From Halioglobus sp. (GTDB lineage Bacteria > Pseudomonadota > Gammaproteobacteria > Pseudomonadales > Halieaceae): DNA of 64,000 nt. The DNA is taken from NCBI GenBank assembly GCA_020443345.1, contig JAGRIH010000003.1, positions 1 through 64,000 of the forward strand, written 5' to 3'. Shown in pieces: positions 52,133 through 59,730 of the stretch. Each line of letters begins with the position of its first letter. The first letter of the stretch is position 1. The notes under the pieces were generated by a model, which worked only from the letters and a program-made list of their open reading frames with translations, made no database searches and was not told the DNA's origin. A program made the translations under genes and the position numbers.

Positions 52133-52582
52133 ATGTCACTCGAGCTACCCCGTAACATTGGCCGCATCCTGATGCACAGTGTCAATGATTTCCAGCACAG
52201 ATTGGACAGCGACCTGCGCCGGCGCGGCGTGACAGGCATCCGCGCCCGGCACCGGGCGGTTTTCCTGCACCTGGGTGAAATGCGCCCCTGCCGCAGTGTC
52301 GACCTTGCCCAGCGCGAAGGGATCAGCCCGCAATCGATGATGAAAATCGTCCACGAACTGGAACAACTGGGCCTGGTGCAGCGCCGCCCCGACCCCTGCG
52401 ACTCGCGCGCCAAACTGCTGGATTTTACCGGGAAGGGAGAGGCACTGGTGGATGAACTGGCACGCTCCACCGCAAGGGTCTGGGCGCAGTACGCCGAGCT
52501 GATCGGTGAAAGAAAACTGCAACAGACGATGCGGGGGCTGCAGTATCTGCTGGAAGCCACGCAAGTGAATCAGGAGTCATAA
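52133..52582 (+). CDS. MarR-family transcriptional regulator
   Basis: A 149-residue winged-helix regulator. The recognition region reads LAQREGISPQSMMKIVHELEQLGLV, and the wing is RRPDPCDSRAKLLDFTGKG, matching the DxR motif (DSR) that contacts the minor groove. Long helices at both ends form the dimer interface. MarR proteins in catabolic clusters often sense a CoA ester or phenolic acid. The crotonase gene starts 3 bp after its stop, so they are co-transcribed. Confidence 0.9.
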   Translation: MSLELPRNIGRILMHSVNDFQHRLDSDLRRRGVTGIRARHRAVFLHLGEMRPCRSVDLAQREGISPQSMMKIVHELEQLGLVQRRPDPCDSRAKLLDFTGKGEALVDELARSTARVWAQYAELIGERKLQQTMRGLQYLLEATQVNQES

Positions 52583-52585
52583 GCC

Positions 52586-53356
52586 ATGACCAACATACTG
52601 TTTGAGAAAAAAGCCGGCTATGCCATCGTCACCCTCAACCGCCCGGATGCGATGAACGCCCTGTCCCGGGATCTGCGCCGTGAATTCGTTGCCGCTTTTG
52701 ACCAATGCAGCCGCGACGAGGCCATTCGCGTCGTGATCGTGACCGGTAGCGGCAAAGCGTTCTGCGCCGGCTTCGATCTCAAGGAGATGGGCTCCGGCAG
52801 CTCGGAAACCGCCGCCGCAGAGGTGAACAACGCGATGGCCCGGGCCATGGAGGCATTCGACGGCCCCATCATCGGCGCCGTCAACGGCCACGCCATAACC
52901 GGCGGCTTTGAACTGGCGCTGGCCTGCGACCTGCTCATCGCCTCCGAAAATGCGCGCTTCGCCGATACCCACGCACGGGTCGGCATCCTGCCCGGCTGGG
53001 GGCTGAGCCAGAAACTGCCCCGCTTGATCGGTCTGTCACGGGCCAAAGAGCTGAGCTTTTCCGGCCGTCCGGTCTTCGCCCAGACCGCCTATGAATGGGG
53101 TCTGGTCAACCACGTGGTGCCCGCCGGGCAGTTGCTGCCCAGGGCCGAAGAACTGGCGCAGGACATGTGCGCCTGCGTCCCGCACATTCTCACCCAGTAT
53201 AAAGCGATGATTGACGATGGTTACAGCAGACCGCTCAACGAAGCGCTGGCCTGGGAGGAGAAACTGGCGATCGAATCCGCCAGACAGGCCACCGCCCGGA
53301 TGATCGAACAGCGCCGCGAAGCGGTTTTGGAAAAAGGCCGCACGGAAAAGGAGTAA
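52586..53356 (+). CDS. Enoyl-CoA hydratase/isomerase (crotonase family)
   Basis: A 256-residue crotonase. The first oxyanion strand is AFCAGFDLKEMGS near residue 64, and the second is HAITGGFELALACD near 107. The catalytic Glu pair is partly kept: Glu in GGFELAL is present, and the second acidic position falls in FADTHARVGILPG, which has Asp/Thr where hydratases have Glu. This suggests an isomerase, hydrolase or variant hydratase. It shares an mRNA with the MarR gene 3 bp upstream. Confidence 0.88.
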   Translation: MTNILFEKKAGYAIVTLNRPDAMNALSRDLRREFVAAFDQCSRDEAIRVVIVTGSGKAFCAGFDLKEMGSGSSETAAAEVNNAMARAMEAFDGPIIGAVNGHAITGGFELALACDLLIASENARFADTHARVGILPGWGLSQKLPRLIGLSRAKELSFSGRPVFAQTAYEWGLVNHVVPAGQLLPRAEELAQDMCACVPHILTQYKAMIDDGYSRPLNEALAWEEKLAIESARQATARMIEQRREAVLEKGRTEKE

Positions 53357-53520
53357 CCGGTCAGTCTGGGTCGTCATTTAATGGTGAGCGCCAGATCTGA
53401 TTTCACGGGATTGTCGGCGAACTCCTCCTTCCAAAACCGCGGGGTATACCCGCATGGGTGGCTCTATTTTCCCACCATTGATCGAGTAGAGTTAGGCACC
53501 TATGGGCGCACTACATTCGT

Positions 53521-53655
53521 ATGTGGGCACCGCTGGTTGCGGCTCTAATCTCAGTAGTCGGAGCAGGAGCAGTCGTGACATTTGACACCAGAGGTGGTAT
53601 GGCTGACAATTCATCTTACCATTTTCTTACTTCGGCCTGGTGTTTGCACTCATGA
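53521..53655 (+). CDS. Possible small membrane ORF upstream of the toxin-antitoxin pair
   Basis: A 44-codon frame that begins with a hydrophobic helix (PLVAALISVVGAGAVV) and ends with TGA inside the ATGA that starts the antitoxin gene. No good ribosome site is seen, and the second half has no recognisable feature. The overlap suggests translational coupling, or it may be chance. The rest of the 53357-53650 gap holds only a short palindrome (GCGGG/CCCGC near 53450). Confidence 0.25.
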   Translation: MWAPLVAALISVVGAGAVVTFDTRGGMADNSSYHFLTSAWCLHS

Positions 53656-53909
53656 CAGTAGAGCTTATTAAACTGTCCAGCAAAGGACAGATAGTCATTC
53701 CCAAGGCAATTCGAGCCGCCCATCAGTGGGAGGTGGGGCAAAAACTGGTGTTGATTGATACCGGCGACGGCATCCTGCTGCGACCCGAAAAGCCGTTTCC
53801 GCGGACATCCCTGGAGGCCGTTGCCAGCTTTCTCAAATACACCGGCAAACCGAAATCCCTCGAAGACATGGAAGATGCCATTGAGCAGGGTGCCAGCGAA
53901 TCCTCGTGA
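53652..53909 (+). CDS. AbrB/MazE-type antitoxin (VapB-like)
   Basis: An 85-residue protein with the swapped-hairpin DNA-binding motif LSSKGQIVIPKAIRAAHQWEVGQKL at the N-terminus, and an acidic C-terminal tail (LEDMEDAIEQG) that would occupy the toxin. The ATG at 53652 is chosen; a GTG at 53640 is also possible. It overlaps the PIN-domain gene by 4 bp (GTGA). It should neutralise the toxin and autoregulate the pair. Confidence 0.88.
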   Translation: MTVELIKLSSKGQIVIPKAIRAAHQWEVGQKLVLIDTGDGILLRPEKPFPRTSLEAVASFLKYTGKPKSLEDMEDAIEQGASESS

Positions 53910-54295
53910 TCGCTGTCGACACCAATGTTATCGTCCGCTTGCTGACCGGGGACGACAAATCCCAATACCAGAAATCACTCAGGCTATTTCGCAGCCATGA
54001 CATCTTCATCAGCATAACTGTCCTGCAGGAAACTGAATGGGTCCTGCGGTACAGTTACCAGTTCAGCAAGCACGACATCAATAAGGCCCTGCTCGGCCTG
54101 GCGGGACTGGACAATGTCTTTATCGATAATCCCACGGTGCTCATGCAAGCACTGGAGTGGCACGCCCGGGGTCTGGATTTCTCCGATGCTCTGCATTTGT
54201 CACATAGTGCCCCGGACAGGCACTTTTACACCTTCGATCAAAAGCTGATTTCAAGCGGCGGCAAAGTCACGTCTTACGCACTGAAGAAACCCTGA
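53906..54295 (+). CDS. PIN-domain ribonuclease toxin (VapC-like)
   Basis: A 129-residue PIN domain. The acidic metal-binding residues are visible: D5 in AVDTNVIVR, Glu in LQETEWVLR, Asp in LDFSDALHL, and the late Asp in TFDQKL. VapC toxins cut tRNA or rRNA sites. It starts at GTG overlapping the antitoxin stop. It ends 64 bp from the convergent luciferase-like gene. Confidence 0.88.
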   Translation: MIAVDTNVIVRLLTGDDKSQYQKSLRLFRSHDIFISITVLQETEWVLRYSYQFSKHDINKALLGLAGLDNVFIDNPTVLMQALEWHARGLDFSDALHLSHSAPDRHFYTFDQKLISSGGKVTSYALKKP

Positions 54296-54359
54296 TTCGA
54301 ACGCTTTTAGCTGGGGTGGCAAAAAGGTAGCGGGGGCTCCCGAGACCGCATTGAGAAGC

Positions 54360-55385
54360 TCAGGCGGCGCGCAGGCGGGCGATGGCGGCGGCTGCCGGGG
54401 CGTCGTCGGCGGGGTCCTCGGGCATCGGGAAAGTGATGCGCGCGGCGAGGCCGGCGTAGCGCTCGCGCAGCACGTCGGCGATCTCGTCGTAGGTGCCGCG
54501 CGGCACGAAGCGCTCCAGCATCTCGTCGGTGACAATTTCCGACATATCCTGCCAGCGGCCCTCCCGCGTCAGTTCCAGGAGCTGCCTGCCCTTGTCCTGC
54601 CAGCCGAACAGTTCCAGGCTGGGCCAGTAGGCCGGCGTGGAATACAGGAAACCGAGCATACCGCGCTGCTTTTCCCACTGCGCAGAGACCGCTGCTGCGT
54701 CACGTCCGGTGGCGATAAGCGGCCCCAGGATGAGGCGAAAATCGCTGCCGTCGCGCCCCGTGCGCGCAAAGCCGGCCCGCAGCCTGGGCAGGCAGACCTG
54801 GCGGATATACTCCGGCGGCGTATTGGTCGGGTGGGTGATCATGCCATCGGCCACCGCCCCCACCATACGCGTCATCGCCGGCCCGACGGCACCGCACAGA
54901 ACCGGAATGTGGGGGTTCTCGATAGGACCGGGATAAAAAAACGGCTGCAGGCGGGTGAAGCGGTAGTGCTCACCCTCGAAGTGCAGTTTTTCGCCGCTCT
55001 GGAAGCTGTGAAAGATCGCCCGCAACGACTGCACGTACTCGCGCAGTTGCGGCACCGGCGAATCCCAGCGCGCGCTGTAGCGCTCCTCGATGTTCTGCTT
55101 GATCTGCGTACCCAGCCCCAGTTCAAAGCGGCCGCCCGACATGTGTTGCAGATCCCAGGCGGCCACGGCCACGGTCATCGGACTGCGCGGGAAAGCCACC
55201 AGTACGCCAGTGCCGACAAGCAGCCGCTCGCTGGCGTGCAGCGCCATGGCCGCCAGCAGCAGTCCGTCGTGCACCGCATCGGGCACCTGCAGGCCGTCGA
55301 AGCCGAGGGCTTCGGCCCGCTGCGCGTGGGCACCGATGGCGCCGGGGCCCATGCTTTCCGGCGTGCTGGCAAATACCTGGAACAT
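54360..55385 (-). CDS. Luciferase-like (LLM) F420/FMN-dependent oxidoreductase
   Basis: A 341-residue TIM-barrel of the bacterial luciferase family. Typical blocks are LGFDGLQVPDAVHDGLL, LLVGTGVLVAFPRSP, DLQHMSGGRFELGLGTQ and the late ERFVPRGTYDEIADVL. It fits the TIGR03617-type subfamily of predicted F420-dependent enzymes. No F420 biosynthesis gene is in the window, so the cofactor may be FMN. It lies just past the catabolic island. A role in it is possible but unproven. Confidence 0.82.
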   Translation of the reverse strand: MFQVFASTPESMGPGAIGAHAQRAEALGFDGLQVPDAVHDGLLLAAMALHASERLLVGTGVLVAFPRSPMTVAVAAWDLQHMSGGRFELGLGTQIKQNIEERYSARWDSPVPQLREYVQSLRAIFHSFQSGEKLHFEGEHYRFTRLQPFFYPGPIENPHIPVLCGAVGPAMTRMVGAVADGMITHPTNTPPEYIRQVCLPRLRAGFARTGRDGSDFRLILGPLIATGRDAAAVSAQWEKQRGMLGFLYSTPAYWPSLELFGWQDKGRQLLELTREGRWQDMSEIVTDEMLERFVPRGTYDEIADVLRERYAGLAARITFPMPEDPADDAPAAAAIARLRAA

Positions 55386-55427
55386 GTGCCCGGCCTCTAA
55401 CTGGTTGTCACTTTGATGTGGTCGCGC

Positions 55428-55454
55428 GTCGCCCGGCAGACGCTACCGGGCGAC
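55428..55454 (-). terminator. Hairpin downstream of sat
   Basis: GTCGCCCGG and CCGGGCGAC form a perfect 9-bp GC-rich stem with a 9-nt loop, 25 bp after the sat stop. No T-run follows, so it could end transcription only with help or protect the mRNA 3' end. Confidence 0.45.
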
Positions 55455-55478
55455 ACGGTACAGACGTGGTACAGCGCC

Positions 55479-56666
55479 TTACTGGTCCAGCGCCTGGTAG
55501 TAGTCGGACAGAATTTTTGCCACTTCCGGCCGGGAGAATTCCGGCGGCGGTGCAATGCCCTTGCCCAGCATCTCGCGCACCGCGGTACCCGAGAGCAGCA
55601 CGAAATCCTCCTTGGTGTGGTCGGGCACATCGCGCATCATCACCACCTTGTTCAGTTTCTTGCTGTAGGCGGTGTGGTCGGCCTTGAAAATCTCCAGTTC
55701 CAGGGCGCCGGCGGGCACCTCTTCGTCAAAAATGGCCTGGGCGTCAAAACCGCCGTAGTAGTCGCCCACCCCCGCGTGGTCGCGGCCCACGATCAGGTGG
55801 GTACAGCCGCTGTTCTGCCGGAACACGGCGTGCAGCACCGCCTCCCGGGGGCCGGCGTACAGCATGTCGAAACCGTAGCCCGTGACCATCACGGTGTTCG
55901 GTGGGAAGTACACCTCCACCATTTTCCTGATGGCGGCATCGCGCACTTCGGCGGGGATATCGCCGGGCTTGAGCTTGCCCAGCAGCATGTGAATGAGAAT
56001 GCCGTCGGCGCCCAGTTGTTCCATCGCCATGCGGCACAGCTCCTCGTGGGCCCTGTGCATGGGGTTGCGCGTCTGGAACGCCACCACCTTCTGCCAGCCG
56101 TGTTCCGCGATTTCGTTGCGGATTTCGACTGCAGTACGGAAGGTATCGGGGAAATCCGTCTGGAAATAGGAGAAATTGAGCACCTCGATGGGCCCGGACA
56201 ACAGCGTATTGCCCAGGCCGCGAAAGGTCGCCACGCCGGGGTGTTTCGGGTCAAGGGTGCGAAAAACCTTCTCGGCCATAAAGTCGATCTGTTCCTCGCT
56301 GACCGGCTCCACCGCCTCCACATCCATCACGGCCAACACCGGTTGGCCCTCGACGTTGGGGTCGCGCAACGCGATCCTGTCGCCCGCCTGTACCGAGGGA
56401 TCGCTGGTCATGTTGACGATAGGTACCGGGAAAAACAGCCCGCTTTGCGTGTGCATCTTCTCCGCCACGCTGAGGCTGTCGGCCAGGTCCATGTAGCCGG
56501 TCAGGGGGTTGAAGTAACCGCCGCCCAGCATCACCGCATTGGCGGCCGCGGCGGAATTGAGCAGCAGGGAGGGCAGTGTTTCGGCCTCCTCCAGCAGCGT
56601 GTGGCGTTTGGCGCTGTCGTAGACAAACAGGGGGTTGAGTTGGTCGGAACCGTGGGGCTTGATCAT
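55479..56666 (-). CDS. sat: Sulfate adenylyltransferase (monofunctional ATP sulfurylase)
   Basis: A 395-residue enzyme that makes adenosine 5'-phosphosulfate from ATP and sulfate. The nucleotide site QTRNPMHRAHEEL carries both HxxH histidines, and GRDHAGVGDYYGGFDAQAIF is the second signature. An N-terminal PUA-like part is present. This is the single-chain Sat type, not the CysDN heterodimer common in enteric bacteria. cysC lies 13 bp upstream on the same strand, so the two form an operon for sulfate activation. Confidence 0.95.
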   Translation of the reverse strand: MIKPHGSDQLNPLFVYDSAKRHTLLEEAETLPSLLLNSAAAANAVMLGGGYFNPLTGYMDLADSLSVAEKMHTQSGLFFPVPIVNMTSDPSVQAGDRIALRDPNVEGQPVLAVMDVEAVEPVSEEQIDFMAEKVFRTLDPKHPGVATFRGLGNTLLSGPIEVLNFSYFQTDFPDTFRTAVEIRNEIAEHGWQKVVAFQTRNPMHRAHEELCRMAMEQLGADGILIHMLLGKLKPGDIPAEVRDAAIRKMVEVYFPPNTVMVTGYGFDMLYAGPREAVLHAVFRQNSGCTHLIVGRDHAGVGDYYGGFDAQAIFDEEVPAGALELEIFKADHTAYSKKLNKVVMMRDVPDHTKEDFVLLSGTAVREMLGKGIAPPPEFSRPEVAKILSDYYQALDQ

Positions 56667-56679
56667 GGCTGTCTCCCGC

Positions 56680-57297
56680 TTATTGGCTGATGATGCCGCG
56701 CTCGCGCAGCACGCTGAGTATCTGCTGCACTTCCTCGGCCAGGCTCTGTTGGTCCGAGTGCAGGTGTATCTCCGGCTTGAACGGCGCCTCGTAGGGGTCG
56801 TCGATGCCGGTGAAGTTCTTGATTTCTCCGGCCCGCGCCTTCTTGTACAGGCCTTTGGGATCGCGGCTCTCGGCGGCTTCGAGGGAGCAGTCGACGAAGA
56901 TCTCGATAAATTCCATACCGGCGTCCTCGTGCAGGGCCCGCACCTGGTCCCGGTCCGCCTTGTAGGGGCTGATAAAGCTGCTCAGCGCGATAATGCCGGC
57001 GTCGACAAACAGCTTGGCGACCTCGCCGATACGGCGGATATTCTCGGTGCGGTCCTCGGCGGAAAAGCCCAGGTTTTTGTTGATGCCCATGCGCACGTTG
57101 TCGCCGTCGAGCCGATAGGCCAGTACGCCCATCTCGTTGAGCATGCCCTCCAGTTCTACCGCCACGGTGCTCTTGCCGCTGCCCGACAGGCCGGTAAACC
57201 ACAGGGTCGCGCCCTTGTGGCCAAGGAGTTTGGCGCGGTGTTCGCGCGTGATATCGCCTTCGTGCCAGTGTACGTTGGTTGCTTTTTGTTGTGCCAT
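56680..57297 (-). CDS. cysC: Adenylylsulfate (APS) kinase
   Basis: A 205-residue kinase that phosphorylates APS to PAPS. The P-loop is GLSGSGKST near residue 37, followed by DGDNVRMGINKNLGFS, FISPYKADRDQVR and the lid DPKGLYKKARAGEIKNFTGIDDPYEAP. It is the first gene of the cysC-sat operon and is divergent from the YeiE-like regulator, with about 230 bp between start codons. Confidence 0.95.
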   Translation of the reverse strand: MAQQKATNVHWHEGDITREHRAKLLGHKGATLWFTGLSGSGKSTVAVELEGMLNEMGVLAYRLDGDNVRMGINKNLGFSAEDRTENIRRIGEVAKLFVDAGIIALSSFISPYKADRDQVRALHEDAGMEFIEIFVDCSLEAAESRDPKGLYKKARAGEIKNFTGIDDPYEAPFKPEIHLHSDQQSLAEEVQQILSVLRERGIISQ

Positions 57298-57316
57298 TTG
57301 ATGCCTCCGGGTTTAT

Positions 57317-57334
57317 ATGTACGTGATGTACGTG
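57317..57334. repeat. Tandem 9-bp direct repeat in the cysC/LysR intergenic region
   Basis: ATGTACGTG occurs twice head to tail, 20 bp before cysC. Each unit contains the palindrome GTAC. It could be part of a regulator site or a slippage-prone repeat. Confidence 0.6.
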
Positions 57335-57526
57335 GCCTGTGCGGCCGCCGAGTTGCGTGTCGAGGTGACGACAAGAGTACCGCCTGTGTTACTGCATGTA
57401 AAACAGGATATTATGGACGCGAGTATCGGTGTTTCCGGTAGCATGATGAGACACATGCGGATAGCGGTTCATCCGGCTCGTCATTGCAAACGGCATCATA
57501 CCAGCGCCATGCGGAAGAAAAACACG

Positions 57527-58426
57527 ATGAAATTCACTCTCAGACAACTGCAGATTTTCCTCGCCGTGGCCAGGTACCAGAACATTTCCAGGGCCGCGAA
57601 GAGCCTGCACATGTCGCAGTCGGCCGCCAGCGAAGCCCTGCTGACTCTCGAGCGCACGTATGAGGTCAGCCTGTTTGACCGCGTGCGCAACAAGCTGGTG
57701 CTCAACGCCATCGGCCATACGCTGCGCCGTGAAGCGGAAAATCTGCTGGCTCACTGTCAAGGTTTCGAGAAACTGCTCAGGGACCACGCAGAGGTGGGGC
57801 ACATCAAGGTGGGGGCCAGCTTTACCATCGGCAACCACCTGGCCACACGATACCTGTCGGGCTATCTGTCGCAGTATCCAAAGGCCGATGTCGCGCTCGA
57901 TATCGCCAACACCCCGGACGTGGTGGCCAAAGTGCTCAATTTTGAAGTGGACATCGGCATGATCGAGGGCGAGGTCCAGCACCGCGACCTCGAACTGCTG
58001 CCCTGGCGCGAGGATGAACTGGTCGTGTTTTGCGCGGCCGATCACCCGCTGGCTCGCAAAAAGACGCTCTCAGTTCAGGATATCAGGGAGGCCGCCTGGA
58101 TTCTGCGCGAACCGGATTCGGGGGCGCGCCAGACCTTCGACCGGGCACTCGCGGGCCTGTTGCCGGCGATCAATGTCTACCTCGAATTCAGGCACAACGA
58201 AGCCATCAAGAACGCGGTGGAATCGGGCCTGGGCATCGGCTGTCTGTCGGAAATCGTGCTGCGCAAAAACTTCGTCCACGGCGACCTCGTCGCCCTGCGC
58301 CTGCCCAAGCGCGATATGCGCCGCACCTTCTACTTCGCCATGCCCCGGGGCAGGGTGCACCGCGAATCGGTGAGAGCCTGGATGCAGACCTGTATCGCCA
58401 TGGACCGGGCAGCCGACAGCGGCTGA
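57527..58426 (+). CDS. LysR-family regulator, YeiE-like
   Basis: A 300-residue LysR protein. The helix-turn-helix is ISRAAKSLHMSQSAASEALLTLE. The effector domain carries GASFTIGNHLATRYL, VDIGMIEGEV, WILREPDSGAR and NEAIKNAVESGLGIGCLS, a pattern that closely follows YeiE, the sulfite-homeostasis regulator of enterobacteria. Its position divergent from cysC-sat supports control of sulfate assimilation. The start at 57527 is the ATG after GGAAGA; a longer frame upstream lacks homology. Confidence 0.88.
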   Translation: MKFTLRQLQIFLAVARYQNISRAAKSLHMSQSAASEALLTLERTYEVSLFDRVRNKLVLNAIGHTLRREAENLLAHCQGFEKLLRDHAEVGHIKVGASFTIGNHLATRYLSGYLSQYPKADVALDIANTPDVVAKVLNFEVDIGMIEGEVQHRDLELLPWREDELVVFCAADHPLARKKTLSVQDIREAAWILREPDSGARQTFDRALAGLLPAINVYLEFRHNEAIKNAVESGLGIGCLSEIVLRKNFVHGDLVALRLPKRDMRRTFYFAMPRGRVHRESVRAWMQTCIAMDRAADSG

Positions 58427-58447
58427 GGTGCCTGTTGGCCCGGTACA

Positions 58448-58472
58448 CCGCGAGACCGTTGCGGCCTCGCGG
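58448..58472. terminator. Hairpin between convergent LysR and yfdX genes
   Basis: CCGCGAG and CTCGCGG form a perfect 7-bp stem with an 11-nt partly pairable loop, between two converging genes. No T-run, so a bidirectional terminator is only a suggestion. Confidence 0.35.
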
Positions 58473-58483
58473 ATCGTGCGCAA

Positions 58484-59398
58484 TTAAACGAGATCGGAAA
58501 CCTGCTGCTTGAGCTTGTCGAACCAGCCCTTGCCACTCTTGCCGCCCGCGGACTTTTTCTCGATCTCATCGAGCTGCTCATACATCGGCTTGAACGACTT
58601 TTTCGTGCCGTAACCCAGTAGCTCCGCCACCATCAACTGCTTTCTGGCCGCGGCCAGCAGCGTAGACAGGGTCTCGTTGTCCTGCTCCGTTCGCGCCTCG
58701 TTTTCCGCCAGCGTCTCGGCGCTGCCAAGCAACATATCGGCGCGCAGCACTGGCAGCGGAATCACTTCATCGGTGGTCACTACCAGTGTGTTCAGTGCGG
58801 CCTGCAGCGCTGCCTTGGCCACATCCAGCTTGCCGGCGTCGATCAACGGCGCAATGGCCTTGATCGCATCCGGATAAGTAGCCAGCGGAATACTGGTGGT
58901 TTGAAATACCATCTCGCTGGCCAGGTTGGCAACCAGGGGGCGTGCTTTCTGAATTTCACCCTCGTCCAGGTACTCTTGTGCCCGGTCGATCGCCGTCTCG
59001 ATGGTCTTTACATCTGCCAGCAGGTCATAGGTAACGACTTCCATGTCCACCGGGGCGAGGGCCAATTCCGGCTCGCGCGCCAGAATCAACTGCATTTTGC
59101 CGGTCGCTCGCTCCAGAGCAGCCAGGGCTTCATCTGCTTTTTCTTCATCGAGCAGTCGCAATGCGTTTTTCGTTTCATGCACCGCAGCTACCGCATCGGC
59201 CGCAATCTTCTGGCGTCGCTGTGCGGCCCGCTCGGTCACCTGCTTGTCGACGTCCGGCTGCACCGATTCGGTCGCTTCCGACTGCGCCTGGGGCTCTCTG
59301 GGCAGCGTTGTATCATCGGCCAACAGTGGCGTGGCGACCATCAGGCCCAGACCCAACAGTGCCGCGGGTAATATCTGCAATTTTTTAGCTGTCATCAT
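58484..59398 (-). CDS. YfdX-family periplasmic protein
   Basis: A 304-residue protein with a signal peptide (hydrophobic ILPAALLGLGLMVATPLLA). The mature part is helical and matches the YfdX family: DAVAAVHETKNALRLLDEEKADEALAALE, then repeated helical blocks and a basic C-terminus. YfdX proteins are stress-induced and may act as chaperones or small-molecule binders. The start has GGAGGTGG immediately before two adjacent ATGs. The promoter region carries a near-consensus sigma-54 site and two GGCC dyads, linking it to the Hsp20 genes. Confidence 0.82.
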   Translation of the reverse strand: MMTAKKLQILPAALLGLGLMVATPLLADDTTLPREPQAQSEATESVQPDVDKQVTERAAQRRQKIAADAVAAVHETKNALRLLDEEKADEALAALERATGKMQLILAREPELALAPVDMEVVTYDLLADVKTIETAIDRAQEYLDEGEIQKARPLVANLASEMVFQTTSIPLATYPDAIKAIAPLIDAGKLDVAKAALQAALNTLVVTTDEVIPLPVLRADMLLGSAETLAENEARTEQDNETLSTLLAAARKQLMVAELLGYGTKKSFKPMYEQLDEIEKKSAGGKSGKGWFDKLKQQVSDLV

Positions 59399-59478
59399 CC
59401 ACCTCCTGCGGTTTAAACAAACTAACGATCCAACGAGTGTTGCGCTCAACTTCCGCCACACTTCATGGTGTCTAAACA

Positions 59479-59494
59479 AGCCAAATCCGTGCCA
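59479..59494 (-). promoter_or_regulatory. sigma-54 promoter of yfdX
   Basis: TGGCACGGATTTGGCT on the minus strand differs from the consensus TGGCAC-R-N4-TTGC-W at one base. GG and GC lie at the correct -24 and -12 spacing. It is about 80 bp before the yfdX start, with dyads 63-113 bp further upstream. Confidence 0.72.
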
Positions 59495-59556
59495 GCCAAA
59501 CACGCGGCGTCAACAGCGGAAGTTCCGGCTTTTTCCCGGCCTTTACCCCGGTTTGC

Positions 59557-59607
59557 GCGGCCAATCTGGCCGCTACTGTCCCGTCGTCGACTGGCCGAAA
59601 TGGCCGG
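59557..59607. promoter_or_regulatory. Two GGCC-N5-GGCC dyads upstream of yfdX (candidate activator sites)
   Basis: GCGGCCAATCTGGCCGC at 59557-59573 is a near-perfect 17-bp dyad (7 of 8 arm pairs). CTGGCCGAAATGGCCGG at 59591-59607 is a looser copy. Centres are about 72 and 106 bp upstream of the -24 element, the usual place for sigma-54 activator binding. The first is almost identical to the dyad next to the activator gene at 63063. Confidence 0.6.
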
Positions 59608-59730
59608 TCTGTCGCCTGTCGACTAGTGGCATGTTGCCGATTTAAACCCGGGCCTGGCTATGCGCATTGCACGGTTCGTCGCATGGGAAAGGACAGGGCG
59701 AATGCTGCGGCCCCTCCCGGGCACAGACCC

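Noticed and set aside
57317-57526. Longer LysR protein starting at 57317
   Set aside because: The extra 70 residues show no homology, and the first codons come from the 9-bp tandem repeat. The ATG at 57527 has a ribosome site and the family N-terminus.
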